From: DASSUW01 sp963849695
GTDB taxonomy: Bacteria; Actinomycetota; Thermoleophilia; Solirubrobacterales; Solirubrobacteraceae
Assembly: GCA_963849695.1 (NCBI GenBank)
Contig: CAWKIT010000011.1
Coordinates: 1 to 64,000, forward strand
Direction of reading: 5' to 3'
DNA length: 64,000 nt
Shown here one piece after another: positions 46,409 to 55,867 of this stretch. The notes under the pieces were generated by a model. It was not told where the DNA came from. It was given only the letters and a program-made list of their open reading frames with translations, and made no database searches. The translations under genes and the position numbers were made by a program. The stretch's first letter is position 1, and each line of letters starts with the position of its first letter.

Positions 46409-47260
46409 ATGTCTGCCATGCGCCTCCTCGTGACGGGGGCTGCGGGCATGCTGGGCCGCGATGTCGTGACGGCCGCAGGGGACGCCGGCCACCAGGTCGC
46501 CGCGCTTGCCCGGGCCGACCTCGACATCACCGACGGCGACGCCGTCCGCGCCGCGATCCTGGCCGGCCGACCCCAGGCGGTCATCAACTGCGCCGCCTGG
46601 ACCGACGTCGACGGCGCCGAGGCACATGAGGAAGGCGCCACCGCGGTCAACGGCGCCGGCGCCGGCAACGTCGCGGCCGCCGCGGCGGAGGCCGGGGCGC
46701 GGATCGTCCACGTCTCGACCGACTACGTGTTCGACGGCGGGGCGAGCAACCCGTACACCGAAGCCGACCCAACCGGGCCGCGCTCGGCCTACGGGCGCTC
46801 GAAGCTCGCCGGCGAGCAAGCCGTGGCCGCCGCGGACGGCACCGCCGCGATCGTCCGCGCCTCCTGGCTGTTCGGCCCGCACGGCCGCAACTTCGTCGAC
46901 ACCATGCTGCGACTCGGCGCCGAGCGCGACGAGATCGCGGTGGTGGACGACCAGGTCGGCTGCCCGACCTACACCGGCCACCTCGCGCCCGCCCTCGTCA
47001 CCATCGCCGAACGCGGGCTGACCGGCGTGCTGCACGTCGCCGGCGGCGGCCGCTGCTCGTGGCTCGAGCTCGCCGAGGCCACCTTCGCCGAGGCGGGCCT
47101 GGCCTGCACGGTCCGCCCCCAGAGCACCGCCGCGCTCGGCCGTCCCGCGCCGCGACCGGCCTTCTCCGCGCTCGCCTCGACCCGCGGCGACGCCCCCGTC
47201 CTGCCCCCCTGGCGCGAGGGACTGCGCGCCCATCTCGCCCGCGTGGAGGTCGCTGCATGA
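46409..47260 (+). CDS. rmlD: dTDP-4-dehydrorhamnose reductase
   Basis: 283 residues. Rossmann motif VTGAAGMLGRDVV, NCAAWTDVDGAEAHEE, STDYVFDG, and the Tyr-Lys pair in SAYGRSKLAGEQA, all diagnostic of RmlD. Last step to dTDP-L-rhamnose. ATG 46409 or ATG 46418 (MRLLVTGAAG) are both possible. Its stop overlaps the rmlB start (ATGA). Confidence 0.93.
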   Translation: MSAMRLLVTGAAGMLGRDVVTAAGDAGHQVAALARADLDITDGDAVRAAILAGRPQAVINCAAWTDVDGAEAHEEGATAVNGAGAGNVAAAAAEAGARIVHVSTDYVFDGGASNPYTEADPTGPRSAYGRSKLAGEQAVAAADGTAAIVRASWLFGPHGRNFVDTMLRLGAERDEIAVVDDQVGCPTYTGHLAPALVTIAERGLTGVLHVAGGGRCSWLELAEATFAEAGLACTVRPQSTAALGRPAPRPAFSALASTRGDAPVLPPWREGLRAHLARVEVAA

Positions 47261-48240
47261 GACTGCTCGTCTGCGGTGGGGCCGGGTTCATCGGCTCGAA
47301 CTTCGTCCGGCTGCGCCTGGACCAGGGCGACGAGGTCACGGTCCTCGACAAGCTCACCTACGCCGGCCGGCGGGAGAACCTCGAGGGGCTCGACGTCCGG
47401 CTCGTGGTGGGCGGCATCGAGGACGCCGACAAGGTCGCCGAGGCGGTCGAGGACGCCGACGCGATCGTGAACTTCGCCGCCGAGACGCACGTCGACCGCT
47501 CGATCACCGAACCCGACGCGTTCGTGACCACACACGCGCTCGGCACCTACACGCTGCTCGAGGCGGCGCGCGAGCGCGGGCTCCGCTACGTGCAGGTGTC
47601 GACCGACGAGGTCTACGGCTCGATCGAGACCGGCTCCTTCACCGAGGAGTCGCCGCTCCAGCCGTCATCCCCCTACTCCGCCACCAAGGCCGGCGCCGAC
47701 CTGCTGGTCGCCTCCTACCACCACACCTACGGGCTCGAGGCGCTGATCTGCCGCGGCTCGAACAACTACGGCCCGTACCAGTACCCGGAGAAGCTGATCC
47801 CGCTGATGGTTCTCAACGCTCTGCACGGCGACAAGCTCCCGGTGTACGGCGACGGCATGCAGGTCCGCAACTGGATCTACGTCGAGGACTTCGGGCGCGG
47901 GATCGGCACCGTGCTCGAGCGCGGCGAGCCGGGCGAGGTCTACAACGTCGGCGGGCCCGACGAGGCGCCCAACCTCGAGGTCGTCACGAAGATCATCGAA
48001 TACACGGGCGCGGACGAGTCGCTGATCGAGTACGTCACCGACCGCCCCGGCCACGACCGCCGCTACTCGCTCGGCTCCGAGAAGGCCCGCGGCCTCGGCT
48101 GGGAGGCGCAGGTGCGCTTCGCCGACGGGCTCGAGCGGACCGTGGCGTGGTACCGCGAGAACCGCGACTGGTGGGAGCCGATCCGCTCGGGCGACTATCG
48201 CGCCTACTACGAGCGCCAGTACGGCCGGGCGCTCGGCTGA
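47257..48240 (+). CDS. rmlB: dTDP-glucose 4,6-dehydratase
   Basis: 327 residues. NAD motif CGGAGFIGSNFVR, NFAAETHVDRSI, STDEVYGSI with the catalytic Thr-Asp-Glu, and SPYSATKAGADLL for the Tyr-Lys pair; SNNYGPYQYPEKLIPL follows. Converts dTDP-glucose to the 4-keto-6-deoxy sugar. Coupled to rmlD; works with RmlA encoded at 39222. Confidence 0.95.
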   Translation: MRLLVCGGAGFIGSNFVRLRLDQGDEVTVLDKLTYAGRRENLEGLDVRLVVGGIEDADKVAEAVEDADAIVNFAAETHVDRSITEPDAFVTTHALGTYTLLEAARERGLRYVQVSTDEVYGSIETGSFTEESPLQPSSPYSATKAGADLLVASYHHTYGLEALICRGSNNYGPYQYPEKLIPLMVLNALHGDKLPVYGDGMQVRNWIYVEDFGRGIGTVLERGEPGEVYNVGGPDEAPNLEVVTKIIEYTGADESLIEYVTDRPGHDRRYSLGSEKARGLGWEAQVRFADGLERTVAWYRENRDWWEPIRSGDYRAYYERQYGRALG

Positions 48241-48306
48241 TCGGTCGCGGTTCCGAGGGCGCCGGGTACTAGGCTGCGACCGGTCGACCCCCGGGGAGGG
48301 AACGCC

Positions 48307-49215
48307 GTGTCCGCGCCGTCCTATACGCCGCAGCTCCGCCCACTCTCGGTCGGGGAGATGCTGGACGCCGGCTTCCGGCTGTTCCGCGCCCGCTTCATGA
48401 CGCTGATCCTGTGCGTGCTGGTGCCGCTGGTCCCGCTCACGATCATCGCGACCGCCGTGCAGGCGTCGGTGGATCCCAATGCGTTCGACCTCGACACCAC
48501 CGAGACGGCGGACAGCGGGACCGCGCTCGCCGGGACGCTGGTCGCGGCGCTGATCCAGTTCGCGGCGGCCGCACTCGCGATCGCGGCCTGCTTCAAGGCG
48601 ATCAGCGCCGCCTACCTGGGCGAGCACGCGGGCGTCGCGGAGTCGCTGCGCTATGCCGTCGGCCGGCTGCTGCCGCTGCTCGTGGCCTACTTCCTCGTGG
48701 TCATCATCGTCGGGCTCGGCCTGGTCGCGCTGATCATCCCCGGCATCTGGCTCGCGGTGAAGCTCTCGATGGCGTTCCCGGCGGTGGTGTTCGAGCGCAC
48801 GGGCCCGTTCGCCGCCATCGGGCGGTCGTGGGCGCTGACGAAGGGGAACTGGTGGCGCGTCTTCGGCACGCTGCTGGTGGTGGTCCTGATCTCCTTCGTG
48901 CTGCAGATCGTCCTCGCCGCCGTGGCCGGCGGCCTGCTCGCGGCAGGCGACAGCGTGAGCGAGCTGACCGTCGCGATCGTGCTCACGCTCGTGAACCTCC
49001 TCGCGCTCGCCCTGACGTATCCGCTGTGGGCGTCCGTGACCAGCGTCGTGTACTACGACCTGCGCGTGCGCAACGAGGCGTTCGACCTGCAGCTGCTGGC
49101 ACAGGGCGTGGGCGCCGAGCCCGCGCGGTTCGAGTCCGCGCCGGAGCGGCCCGCCGTCCCGCCGCCCGACGACGGCGGCTTCGCGCCGCCGGAGGGATCC
49201 ACCACGTCCTCGTGA
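48307..49215 (+). CDS. membrane protein, GPDPase membrane-domain-like
   Basis: 302 residues with about six helices (MTLILCVLVPLVPLTIIATA; LLPLLVAYFLVVIIVGLGLV; VFGTLLVVVLISFVLQIVLA). The amphipathic MLDAGFRLFRARF start and the layout match the glycerophosphoryl diester phosphodiesterase membrane domain family, without a catalytic domain. GTG 48307 has a GGGGAGGG site; TAGGCT (48270-48275) is the -10. First gene of the MoxR operon; its stop overlaps the next start. Confidence 0.82.
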   Translation: MSAPSYTPQLRPLSVGEMLDAGFRLFRARFMTLILCVLVPLVPLTIIATAVQASVDPNAFDLDTTETADSGTALAGTLVAALIQFAAAALAIAACFKAISAAYLGEHAGVAESLRYAVGRLLPLLVAYFLVVIIVGLGLVALIIPGIWLAVKLSMAFPAVVFERTGPFAAIGRSWALTKGNWWRVFGTLLVVVLISFVLQIVLAAVAGGLLAAGDSVSELTVAIVLTLVNLLALALTYPLWASVTSVVYYDLRVRNEAFDLQLLAQGVGAEPARFESAPERPAVPPPDDGGFAPPEGSTTSS

Positions 49216-49817
49216 CGGCGGGCGGCGCCGCCCAGTGGTCGCCCGACGAGGCCCGCCGGCAGGCCCAGGACATCCTGGACGAGCCGCGGTTCGAGGGCGC
49301 CGACGTGCCGCGCCCGTTCGCGGGCGCGCTCGAGTGGCTCGGCGACCGCCTGCAGCCGATCGCGGACTGGCTCGACGACCTCGCGACCGGGGTGCCGGGC
49401 GGGCCGATCGCTCTGTGGATGCTCCTGGCAGGCCTCGTGATCCTCGCCGCCGCGACGATCACCACCACCACGATCCGGCGCCGGGCGGTGGCGATCGAGC
49501 GTGTCCGCGCGGCGGCGCTGCCCGCCGCCGAGGATCCGCGCGCCCTCGAGCGCGAGGCCGAGCGGGCCGAGCGCGACGGCGACTGGGAGCACGCCGTGCG
49601 GCTGCGGTTCCGCGCCGGGCTGCTGCGGCTCGACCGCCGGCACGTGATCGAGTACCGGCCGTCGCTGACCACCGGCGAGGTGGCGCGGGCGGTCGGCTCA
49701 CCGGCGTTCGCGGAGGTCGGCGAGCGGTTCGACGCGATCGCGTACGGCGGGCGGCGGGCCGAGCGCGAGGACGCGGAGCTCGCCCGCCGCGGCTGGGCCG
49801 AGGTGCTCGGGCGATGA
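49212..49817 (+). CDS. DUF4129-domain membrane protein
   Basis: 201 residues. One helix at about 62-85 (IALWMLLAGLVILAAATIT) and a cytoplasmic DUF4129 domain (EREAERAERDGDWEHAVRLRFR; YRPSLTTGEVARAV). Found beside MoxR/DUF58 genes, role unknown. GTG overlaps the previous stop and its own stop overlaps the next ATG, so a tightly coupled operon. Confidence 0.88.
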   Translation: MTAGGAAQWSPDEARRQAQDILDEPRFEGADVPRPFAGALEWLGDRLQPIADWLDDLATGVPGGPIALWMLLAGLVILAAATITTTTIRRRAVAIERVRAAALPAAEDPRALEREAERAERDGDWEHAVRLRFRAGLLRLDRRHVIEYRPSLTTGEVARAVGSPAFAEVGERFDAIAYGGRRAEREDAELARRGWAEVLGR

Positions 49818-50909
49818 AGATGCTTCCGCGCAGCACCGAGGGTCGGGCGGCGCTCGGCATCGCCGCCGTCGCGGTCGCCCTGATCGCCGTCACCCTCGTG
49901 CTCGACGCGCTGGTGCCGAGCCCGGGCGGGCCGCGCTCCTCCTCGTTCGCGACCGCTTCCGACGGGATCGCCGCCTGGGCCGACCTCGCCCGCCGCTCGG
50001 GACGCGAGGTGCGCGCGCTGCGCGAGCGGGTGTCGGACGCGACGCTGCCCGCCGGCGGCACCGTGGTCGTGCTCGACCCGGAGGACTTCACCGCCGGCCA
50101 GGCCCGCGCGCTGCGGCGGTTCGCGGAGGGCGGAGGCCGGGTGGTGGCCGGCGGCCGCAACCCCGGGCCCTGGACCGAGGAGCTCGCGCCCGGCTTGGAG
50201 TGGGAGCGCGGCGGCGAGGAGGCCGCGCGCGTGCTCGCCGCCACCCCGGAGACCGACGACGCCTCCGCGTTGCGCACCGCCGCCGAGGGCCACTGGGCCG
50301 AGATCGCCGGCACCCGGCCCGTGGCCGCCTCCGCCGACGGCCCGATCGTCGTCGTGGAGGAGCGGATCGCGCTCGTCGCGGACCCGTCGCCGCTCCAGAA
50401 CCGGCTGCTGGCCGAGGCCGACAACGCCGCGCTCGCGCTCGCGCTCGCCGGTCCGGGACCAATCACCTTCGTCGAGAGCGTCCACGGCTACGGCGCCGAG
50501 ACCGGCCTCGCCGCGCTGCCGGATCGCCTCCAGTGGGCGCTCGTCCTGCTCGGCCTCAGCGGCCTGCTGCTGATCGCCGCCCGGTGGCCGCGGCTCGGGC
50601 CGCCCGAACCGCCGGAGGAGCCGTTGTTCCCTCCGCGCCGCGAGTACGTCGATGCGCTCGCGGCGACGCTCGCGCGCAGCCGCGATCGCGTCGCGGCGGT
50701 CGAGTCGGTGCGCGTGGCAGCCCGCCGAGCGGCTCGCCCGCCGTGCCGCGCTGCCGAGCGATGCGGACCCCGGCGCGTGGGCCGCGGCCGCCCGTGCGGC
50801 CGGCCTCACCGACGAAGAGACACGGGCGGTCGCCGGCGATTCGCCGGGCGACGGCATCGCGGCCGGGCGAGCGCTCGCCCGGCTCAACCGAGGAGGTCCC
50901 GGTGCGTGA
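49814..50909 (+). CDS. DUF4350-domain membrane protein, frameshifted near 50720
   Basis: About 364 residues. N-terminal helix (ALGIAAVAVALIAVTLVLDAL), a DUF4350 domain (SFATASDGIAAWADLARRSG; VVVLDPEDFTAGQARAL), and a second helix at about 243-260 (WALVLLGLSGLLLIAARW). After VESVRVA a one-base skip at 50720 restores PAERLARRAALPSDADPG and the natural end at 50909, which overlaps the MoxR start. The extra base may be an assembly indel. Confidence 0.82.
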
Positions 50910-51831
50910 CCTGTACGAGGCGGTCGCCGGCGAGGTCGGCAAGGTGGTGGTCGGCCAGGAGCAGATGACCGCCACGGCGCTGGCGGCCGTCTCGCTCGGC
51001 GGCCACGTGCTGCTCGAAGGGCCGCCGGGCGTAGCCAAGACGCTGCTCGCGGCCGCGCTCTCGCGCGCGCTCGGGCTCGACTTCCGGCGCATCCAGTTCA
51101 CGCCCGACATGCTCCCGTCGGACGTCACCGGCAACGTCGCGCTGCGCGGCGGCGAGCTCGTGTTCCGCCGCGGGCCGGTGTTCACGAACGTGCTGCTGGC
51201 CGACGAGATCAACCGCACCCCGCCGAAGACGCAGGCCGCGCTGCTGGAGGCGATGCAGGAGCGCCAGGTCTCGGTCGAGGGGCGCCCGGAGCCGCTCCCC
51301 GACCCGTTCCTGGTGCTGGCGACGCAGAACCCGATCGAGTACGAGGGCACCTACGCGCTGCCGGAGGCGCAGCTCGACCGCTTCCTCGTGCGGCTTGCGG
51401 TCGGGTACCCGGACGAGGACGCCGAGCTGCGGATGCTGGGGCTCGAGCGGCGCGGGGTCGGGCCCGGCGACCTCGACGCCGTGCGGCCGGTGGTCGGCCT
51501 CGAGGCGTTGCGCGAGGCGCGCGCGCAGGTCGACGCCACGCGGGTCGACGACGAGGTGGCGCGCTACGTGATCGCCGTCGTGAGGCGCACGCGCGATCTG
51601 CCGAGCGTCCAGCTCGGCGCCAGTCCGCGCGCGGCCGTCCACCTGCTCGGCGCCGCCAAGGCGGCCGCCCGGCTGGCCGGCCGCGACTACGTGACGCCCG
51701 ACGACGTCGGCGGCATGGCGACCGCCGTGCTCGCCCACCGGCTGGTGCTCACGCCGGAGGCGGAGCTCGAGCGGTTCGGCGGTGCCGACGCGGTGCGAAC
51801 CGCGCTCGGCGAGGTCCCGGTGCCGCGATGA
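50902..51831 (+). CDS. MoxR-family AAA+ ATPase
   Basis: 309 residues. Walker A LLEGPPGVAKT, Walker B VLLADEINRTPPKTQAALLEAM, sensor 1 LATQNPIEYEGTY, arginine region DRFLVRLAVGYP. MoxR ATPases act as chaperones for partner proteins and metal or complex assembly. GTG 50902 is preceded by GAGGAGG. Its stop overlaps the DUF58 start (ATGA). Confidence 0.95.
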   Translation: MRDLYEAVAGEVGKVVVGQEQMTATALAAVSLGGHVLLEGPPGVAKTLLAAALSRALGLDFRRIQFTPDMLPSDVTGNVALRGGELVFRRGPVFTNVLLADEINRTPPKTQAALLEAMQERQVSVEGRPEPLPDPFLVLATQNPIEYEGTYALPEAQLDRFLVRLAVGYPDEDAELRMLGLERRGVGPGDLDAVRPVVGLEALREARAQVDATRVDDEVARYVIAVVRRTRDLPSVQLGASPRAAVHLLGAAKAAARLAGRDYVTPDDVGGMATAVLAHRLVLTPEAELERFGGADAVRTALGEVPVPR

Positions 51832-53069
51832 GCGTCGCCCCGCGCGCGGCCTTGATCCTGGCCGTGATCGCGGTCGTCACCGCGCTCACCTCGCCGGTCG
51901 TGGGCGGGCTCGCCGCGCTCGCTCTCACCGGCGCGATCGCGGCCGACGCGGTCGCGGTTCGCCGCCGCCCCGAGGTGCGGCGAACCCTGCGTCGGCATCT
52001 CGCCCGCGGAGTCGCGGCGCCGCTTCACATCGAGGCCCACGGGCCGGGCCGCATCCGCCTCCGCCAGCCGGCGCCCGCCGCGCTCGACATCGCGCCGCGC
52101 GAGGCGGACGGGCGGCTGGATGCCACGGTCACGCCGCTCCGCCGCGGCCGCCACGTCCTCGCCGCGGTGGCGCTGCGCAGCGAGGGCCCGCTCGGGCTCG
52201 GGCGCTGGCGCCACGAGGGCGGCGGCGAGGAGGAGGTCACGGTCTACCCGGACGTCCCGGCCGCGCGCCGGCTCGCGCTCGCCGTCCGCCAGGGCCGTTT
52301 CCGCGAGTCCGGCCGGCTGACCCGCGGGCCGCTCGGCCTGGGGACGGAGTTCGAGTCGATCCGCGACTACGAGCCCGACGACGACATCCGCCAGGTCAAC
52401 TGGCGCGCCACCGAGCGCATGCAGCGGCCGATGAGCAACCAGTACCGCGTCGAGCAGGACCGCGAGGTGATGCTCCTGCTCGACGCCGGGCGGCTGATGG
52501 CCTCGCCGCTCTCGGGCCGCACGCGGCTCGACGTCGCCGTCGACGCCGCCGTCGCGGTCGCCCTGGTGGCCGACGTGCTCGGCGACCGCGCCGGGACGCT
52601 CGCCTTCGACCGCCGGGTGCGCCGGCAGCTCGCGCCGCGGCGGGCCGGGGGCCGCGCGGTCGTGCGCGCGCTGCTCGACCTCGAGCCGCGTGCCGAGGAG
52701 CCCGACTACGAGCTGGCGTTCCGCAGCGTCGAGGGCGCCAAGCGGTCGCTGGTCTTCATCTTCTGCGACCTGCTCGAGGAGACGGCGGCGCGGCCGCTGG
52801 TCGACGCCGTTCCGGTTCTCGCGCGCCGCCACGCGGTGACGGTCGCCACCGTCCGCGATCCCGACCTCGACGCGGTGCTGACCGCCGAGCCGGCCGGCGT
52901 CCACGGCGTCAGCGCCCAGGCGGTCGCGCTCGACGTGCTGGCGGCTCGCAGCCGAGTCGGCCACATGCTGCGGCGAGCCGGAGCGCAGGTGGTCGAGGCG
53001 CCCGCCGACGGCCTGGCGGCCGCATGCGTGACCGCCTACCTGCGCGCCAAGGCGCGCGGGCGGGCATGA
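51828..53069 (+). CDS. DUF58-domain protein
   Basis: 413 residues. Two N-terminal helices (ALILAVIAVVTALTSPVVGG), then a DUF58 core with EFESIRDYEPDDDIRQVNWRA (characteristic) and a von Willebrand A-like fold including LLLDAGRLMASPLSG. Works with MoxR; proposed role in assembling envelope complexes. Tail overlaps the convergent SpoIIM gene by 34 bases. Confidence 0.92.
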   Translation: MSVAPRAALILAVIAVVTALTSPVVGGLAALALTGAIAADAVAVRRRPEVRRTLRRHLARGVAAPLHIEAHGPGRIRLRQPAPAALDIAPREADGRLDATVTPLRRGRHVLAAVALRSEGPLGLGRWRHEGGGEEEVTVYPDVPAARRLALAVRQGRFRESGRLTRGPLGLGTEFESIRDYEPDDDIRQVNWRATERMQRPMSNQYRVEQDREVMLLLDAGRLMASPLSGRTRLDVAVDAAVAVALVADVLGDRAGTLAFDRRVRRQLAPRRAGGRAVVRALLDLEPRAEEPDYELAFRSVEGAKRSLVFIFCDLLEETAARPLVDAVPVLARRHAVTVATVRDPDLDAVLTAEPAGVHGVSAQAVALDVLAARSRVGHMLRRAGAQVVEAPADGLAAACVTAYLRAKARGRA

Positions 53070-54001
53070 CGCCCGCGCCGCACCACGAGCACCCAGAACG
53101 GCGTCACGGCCGCGATGCCCACCGCGGCCGCGACCGCGAGGGACGGCCGGTTCGGGCTGACGAAGCCCTCGATCAGACCCGCGAGCACGAGCCAGGGCAT
53201 CGTTCCGAGCACGATCTCCACCGCCGCGCGCGCCTCGCGCCGCAGCGACGCGCCCCGCGTGAGCGGACCCGGGTCGATGATCGCCCATCCCAGCCGCAGT
53301 CCGGCCGCGCAGCTGACCGCGATGCAGCTGAGCTCGAGCAGGCCGTGGGGGAGCACGAACCGCAGCAGCTCGTCGAACGTGCCGCCCTCGATGGTGAGCC
53401 CGAAGATCGCGCCGATGAACCCGCCGTTGAAGATCGTCACCGCCGCGCTGCCGAGCCCGAGCAGCACGCCGCCGGCCACGACGAGGAACGTCACGCGGAT
53501 GTTGTTGGTGTAGATCTCGCTCGAGAAGGCCGCCTCCTCGCCGGTCGACAGCCCTCCCGCGCCGCCCGGCTCCGCCGCCTCGTGGAACTCCCCGGGCACG
53601 ATCCCGAGCGCGGCCGCCGGGTCGTCGATCGCCCATGCGGCGGCGAGCGCCATGGGGACGAACAGCAGCGCCAGCCCCGCGAGCAGCGCGCCCCGGCGCT
53701 GCCAGATCCGGTGCCAGTAGCCGGTGGTCAGGAAGGACAGCAGCGACCGGCGCCGCGGCTCGGTCGCGTAGACGGACTGGCGTGCGTCGGCGACGAGCCG
53801 CTCCAGCCGCCGCGTGACCGGGTGCCCGGGGTACAGCCGGCGGGCGAGCGCGAGGTCAGCCGCGGCCGCGCGGTAGCGGCGGCCCAGCCGCAGCAGCGGC
53901 TCCGATGCCAGCCGCTGCGGTCGCGGGCCGGCGGCGCGGACGAGCTCGTGCAGCTCCTCCCAGCCTGCCGCCCGCTCGCGCGTGAAGCGGTCAACATCCA
54001 T
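53036..54001 (-). CDS. stage II sporulation protein M-like (SpoIIM) membrane protein
   Basis: 321 residues. A cytoplasmic helical head (residues 1-95) and five to six membrane helices (ALLAGLALLFVPMALAAAWA; IRVTFLVVAGGVLLGLGSAA; LLRFVLPHGLLELSCIAVSC). NNIRVTFLVVAGG and LPHGLLELSCI are typical SpoIIM-domain motifs. In non-sporulating actinobacteria this family is paired with RDD and MoxR genes, as here. ATG 54001 is divergent from the RDD gene. Confidence 0.9.
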   Translation of the reverse strand: MDVDRFTRERAAGWEELHELVRAAGPRPQRLASEPLLRLGRRYRAAAADLALARRLYPGHPVTRRLERLVADARQSVYATEPRRRSLLSFLTTGYWHRIWQRRGALLAGLALLFVPMALAAAWAIDDPAAALGIVPGEFHEAAEPGGAGGLSTGEEAAFSSEIYTNNIRVTFLVVAGGVLLGLGSAAVTIFNGGFIGAIFGLTIEGGTFDELLRFVLPHGLLELSCIAVSCAAGLRLGWAIIDPGPLTRGASLRREARAAVEIVLGTMPWLVLAGLIEGFVSPNRPSLAVAAAVGIAAVTPFWVLVVRRGRHARPRALARR

Positions 54002-54015
54002 CGGCGCGAGGGAGT

Positions 54016-54771
54016 ATGAGCACCGACGATGCCCGCCGCGCCACCCCGGTCTCGTTCGACGACCGGCTTCCGATCGCCACCCCGGAGGGCGTGGAGGTCG
54101 AGCTCACGCTGGCGGGGATCGGCTCGCGCTTCATCGCCGCCGGGATGGACTTCGCGATCCAGATCGTCGTCATCACCGCTCTCGGGCTCCTGCTGCGGCC
54201 GGCCGGCGACGCCGGCTTCGCGGTCTTCACCTCGCTGAGCTTCGCGCTGATCTTCTTCTACGACGTCCTGTTCGAGGTGCTGGGGGGTGGGCGGACGCCG
54301 GGCAAGCGCGCGTCCGGGCTGCGGGTGACCGGTCCCGGCGGGCGCCCGGTCACCTTCGCGCGCAGCGCGGTCCGGAACCTCCTGCGGCTGATCGACATCC
54401 TCCCCGGCTTCTACGCGGTCGGGATGACCGTCATCTTCATCACCTCCCGCAATCAGCGGATCGGCGACCTCGCCGGCGGCACGTACGTGGTCCGCGACCG
54501 CCATGGCGACCGCGCTTCGGCCCCCGGGTGGCTCCCGCAGGTCGACACCGCGACTGCAGCGACCTGGGACGTGAGCGCCGTCTCGGCCGACGACCTGGCG
54601 CCGGTGCGCTCCTTCCTCGAGCGCCGCTACCGCCTGGACCCGCAGGTGCGCCGCCGGCTCGCGGGGGAGCTCGCGTCACGACTTCGCCCACGCGTCGGCG
54701 GAGCGCCGCCGGGGATGGGCGACGAGACGTTCCTGGAGCTACTGGTGGCGGCGAAGGCGGAGCGCGCCTAG
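54016..54771 (+). CDS. RDD-family membrane protein
   Basis: 251 residues. The RDD motif region is GSRFIAAGMDFAIQIVVITA, with helices following, then GKRASGLRVTGPGGRPVTFA and RSAVRNLLRLIDILPGFYAVG. The C-terminal ~80 residues are cytoplasmic (DLAPVRSFLERRYRLDPQVR). Transport role unknown. Only 14 bases separate it from the divergent SpoIIM start; tail overlaps the lipoprotein gene by 4 bases. Confidence 0.92.
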   Translation: MSTDDARRATPVSFDDRLPIATPEGVEVELTLAGIGSRFIAAGMDFAIQIVVITALGLLLRPAGDAGFAVFTSLSFALIFFYDVLFEVLGGGRTPGKRASGLRVTGPGGRPVTFARSAVRNLLRLIDILPGFYAVGMTVIFITSRNQRIGDLAGGTYVVRDRHGDRASAPGWLPQVDTATAATWDVSAVSADDLAPVRSFLERRYRLDPQVRRRLAGELASRLRPRVGGAPPGMGDETFLELLVAAKAERA

Positions 54772-55169
54772 CTGCTCAGCGACGTCGCCCGCCACTGGCC
54801 GTTCTCCTTCGTGAACTCCATGGTCTCGGTCGGCCCGTCGTCGCCGCGCCTGACCTGTGCGGTGGCGGTCGAGCCGGAGACCGTCACGTCCTGAACCTGG
54901 AGGTCGTAGTCGTCGGCGTCGTCGATCGCCTTCTCCATCTCGTCGGCGCACTTGACGCCGGCGGCCTCGAGCTGCTGCACGAGCGAGGAGGCCAGGATGT
55001 CCGAGCAGATGTCCTCCGGGTTGCGGCCCTCGCCCGCCTCTTGGAGGTCCTCGACCTTCTGCGCCACCGCCCGCTCCTCACCCTCGAACTTCTCCACCGA
55101 CGAGGGTTCCGTCTCCGCGCCACAACCTGCGAGGGCGAGCGCGGCGAGCAGGACGGGCAGGCGTTTCAT
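54768..55169 (-). CDS. putative lipoprotein
   Basis: 133 residues. Lipobox LALAGC after a short signal (MKRLPVLLAALALAGC), so anchored to the membrane by a lipid on that Cys. The mature part has an acidic helical stretch (EERAVAQKVEDLQEAGEGRN) and a beta-rich NTF2-like end with VTVSGSTATAQVRRGDDG. Two further Cys (DICSDIL, KCADEM) may pair. ATG 55169 is selected over 55199 for the signal peptide; TAGGAT lies 10 bases upstream. Confidence 0.82.
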   Translation of the reverse strand: MKRLPVLLAALALAGCGAETEPSSVEKFEGEERAVAQKVEDLQEAGEGRNPEDICSDILASSLVQQLEAAGVKCADEMEKAIDDADDYDLQVQDVTVSGSTATAQVRRGDDGPTETMEFTKENGQWRATSLSS

Positions 55170-55228
55170 GGCGCGTCTGATCCTAGTACCGGCCCGCACC
55201 GGTGCCGGCCCCGGTTACGATCGCGGCC

Positions 55229-55867
55229 GTGCAGGCGCGTGCCACGATACCCAGGGGGCGTCATGCCCCGCCGCTGGAGGTCCGCCAGAGCCGCCAGCGC
55301 GGCCGGCTGTTCGCGGCGGCCGCCGCCGTGTTCGCGCGCGTCGGCTACGCGGACGCCACCGCCGAGGCGATCGCGCGCGAGGCCGGTATGTCGAAGGCCA
55401 CCTTCTACGAGCACTTCGCGAACAAGGAGGACTGCATCGTCGCGCTGTTCGACGCCGCCACCGACACGGTGCTGGGGGCGATGCGCGAGGCGGCGGCGCG
55501 CGACGGCGCCGGCGACCCGCGGGCGCGCGTGCGCAGCACCCTCGGCGCGTTCCTGGAGACGATGGCGAGCTATCCCGATCAGTCGCAGACGCTGCTGGTG
55601 GAGATCGTCGGCGCCGGGCCGCGCGCGCTCGAGCGGCGCGACCGGGCGCTCGAGACGGTCACGCAGTACGTCGAGGAGCTCAACGAGCAGGACGCCGCCC
55701 GCGGCGTGACGCCGCGGCTGCGCGAGCACGAAGCCTTCGCGATCGTCGGCGCCGTCGTCGAGCTCGCGTCGCGGCAGATCCGCACCGGCGTGCCGGACGA
55801 CATCCGCGAGCTCGAGCCGGTGGTCGAGCGTCTGACCCTCGGGCTGCTGGCCGTCGAACAGCCGTGA
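55229..55867 (+). CDS. TetR-family regulator
   Basis: 212 residues. HTH at about 25-75 (RGRLFAAAAAVFARVGYADA; AIAREAGMSKATFYEHFANKEDCIVAL), followed by the ligand domain. GTG 55229 is 7 bases after TACGAT (55216-55221). Its stop overlaps the UDG start (GTGA) and the UDG overlaps the MFS gene, giving a TetR-UDG-MFS operon. Confidence 0.88.
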   Translation: MQARATIPRGRHAPPLEVRQSRQRGRLFAAAAAVFARVGYADATAEAIAREAGMSKATFYEHFANKEDCIVALFDAATDTVLGAMREAAARDGAGDPRARVRSTLGAFLETMASYPDQSQTLLVEIVGAGPRALERRDRALETVTQYVEELNEQDAARGVTPRLREHEAFAIVGAVVELASRQIRTGVPDDIRELEPVVERLTLGLLAVEQP

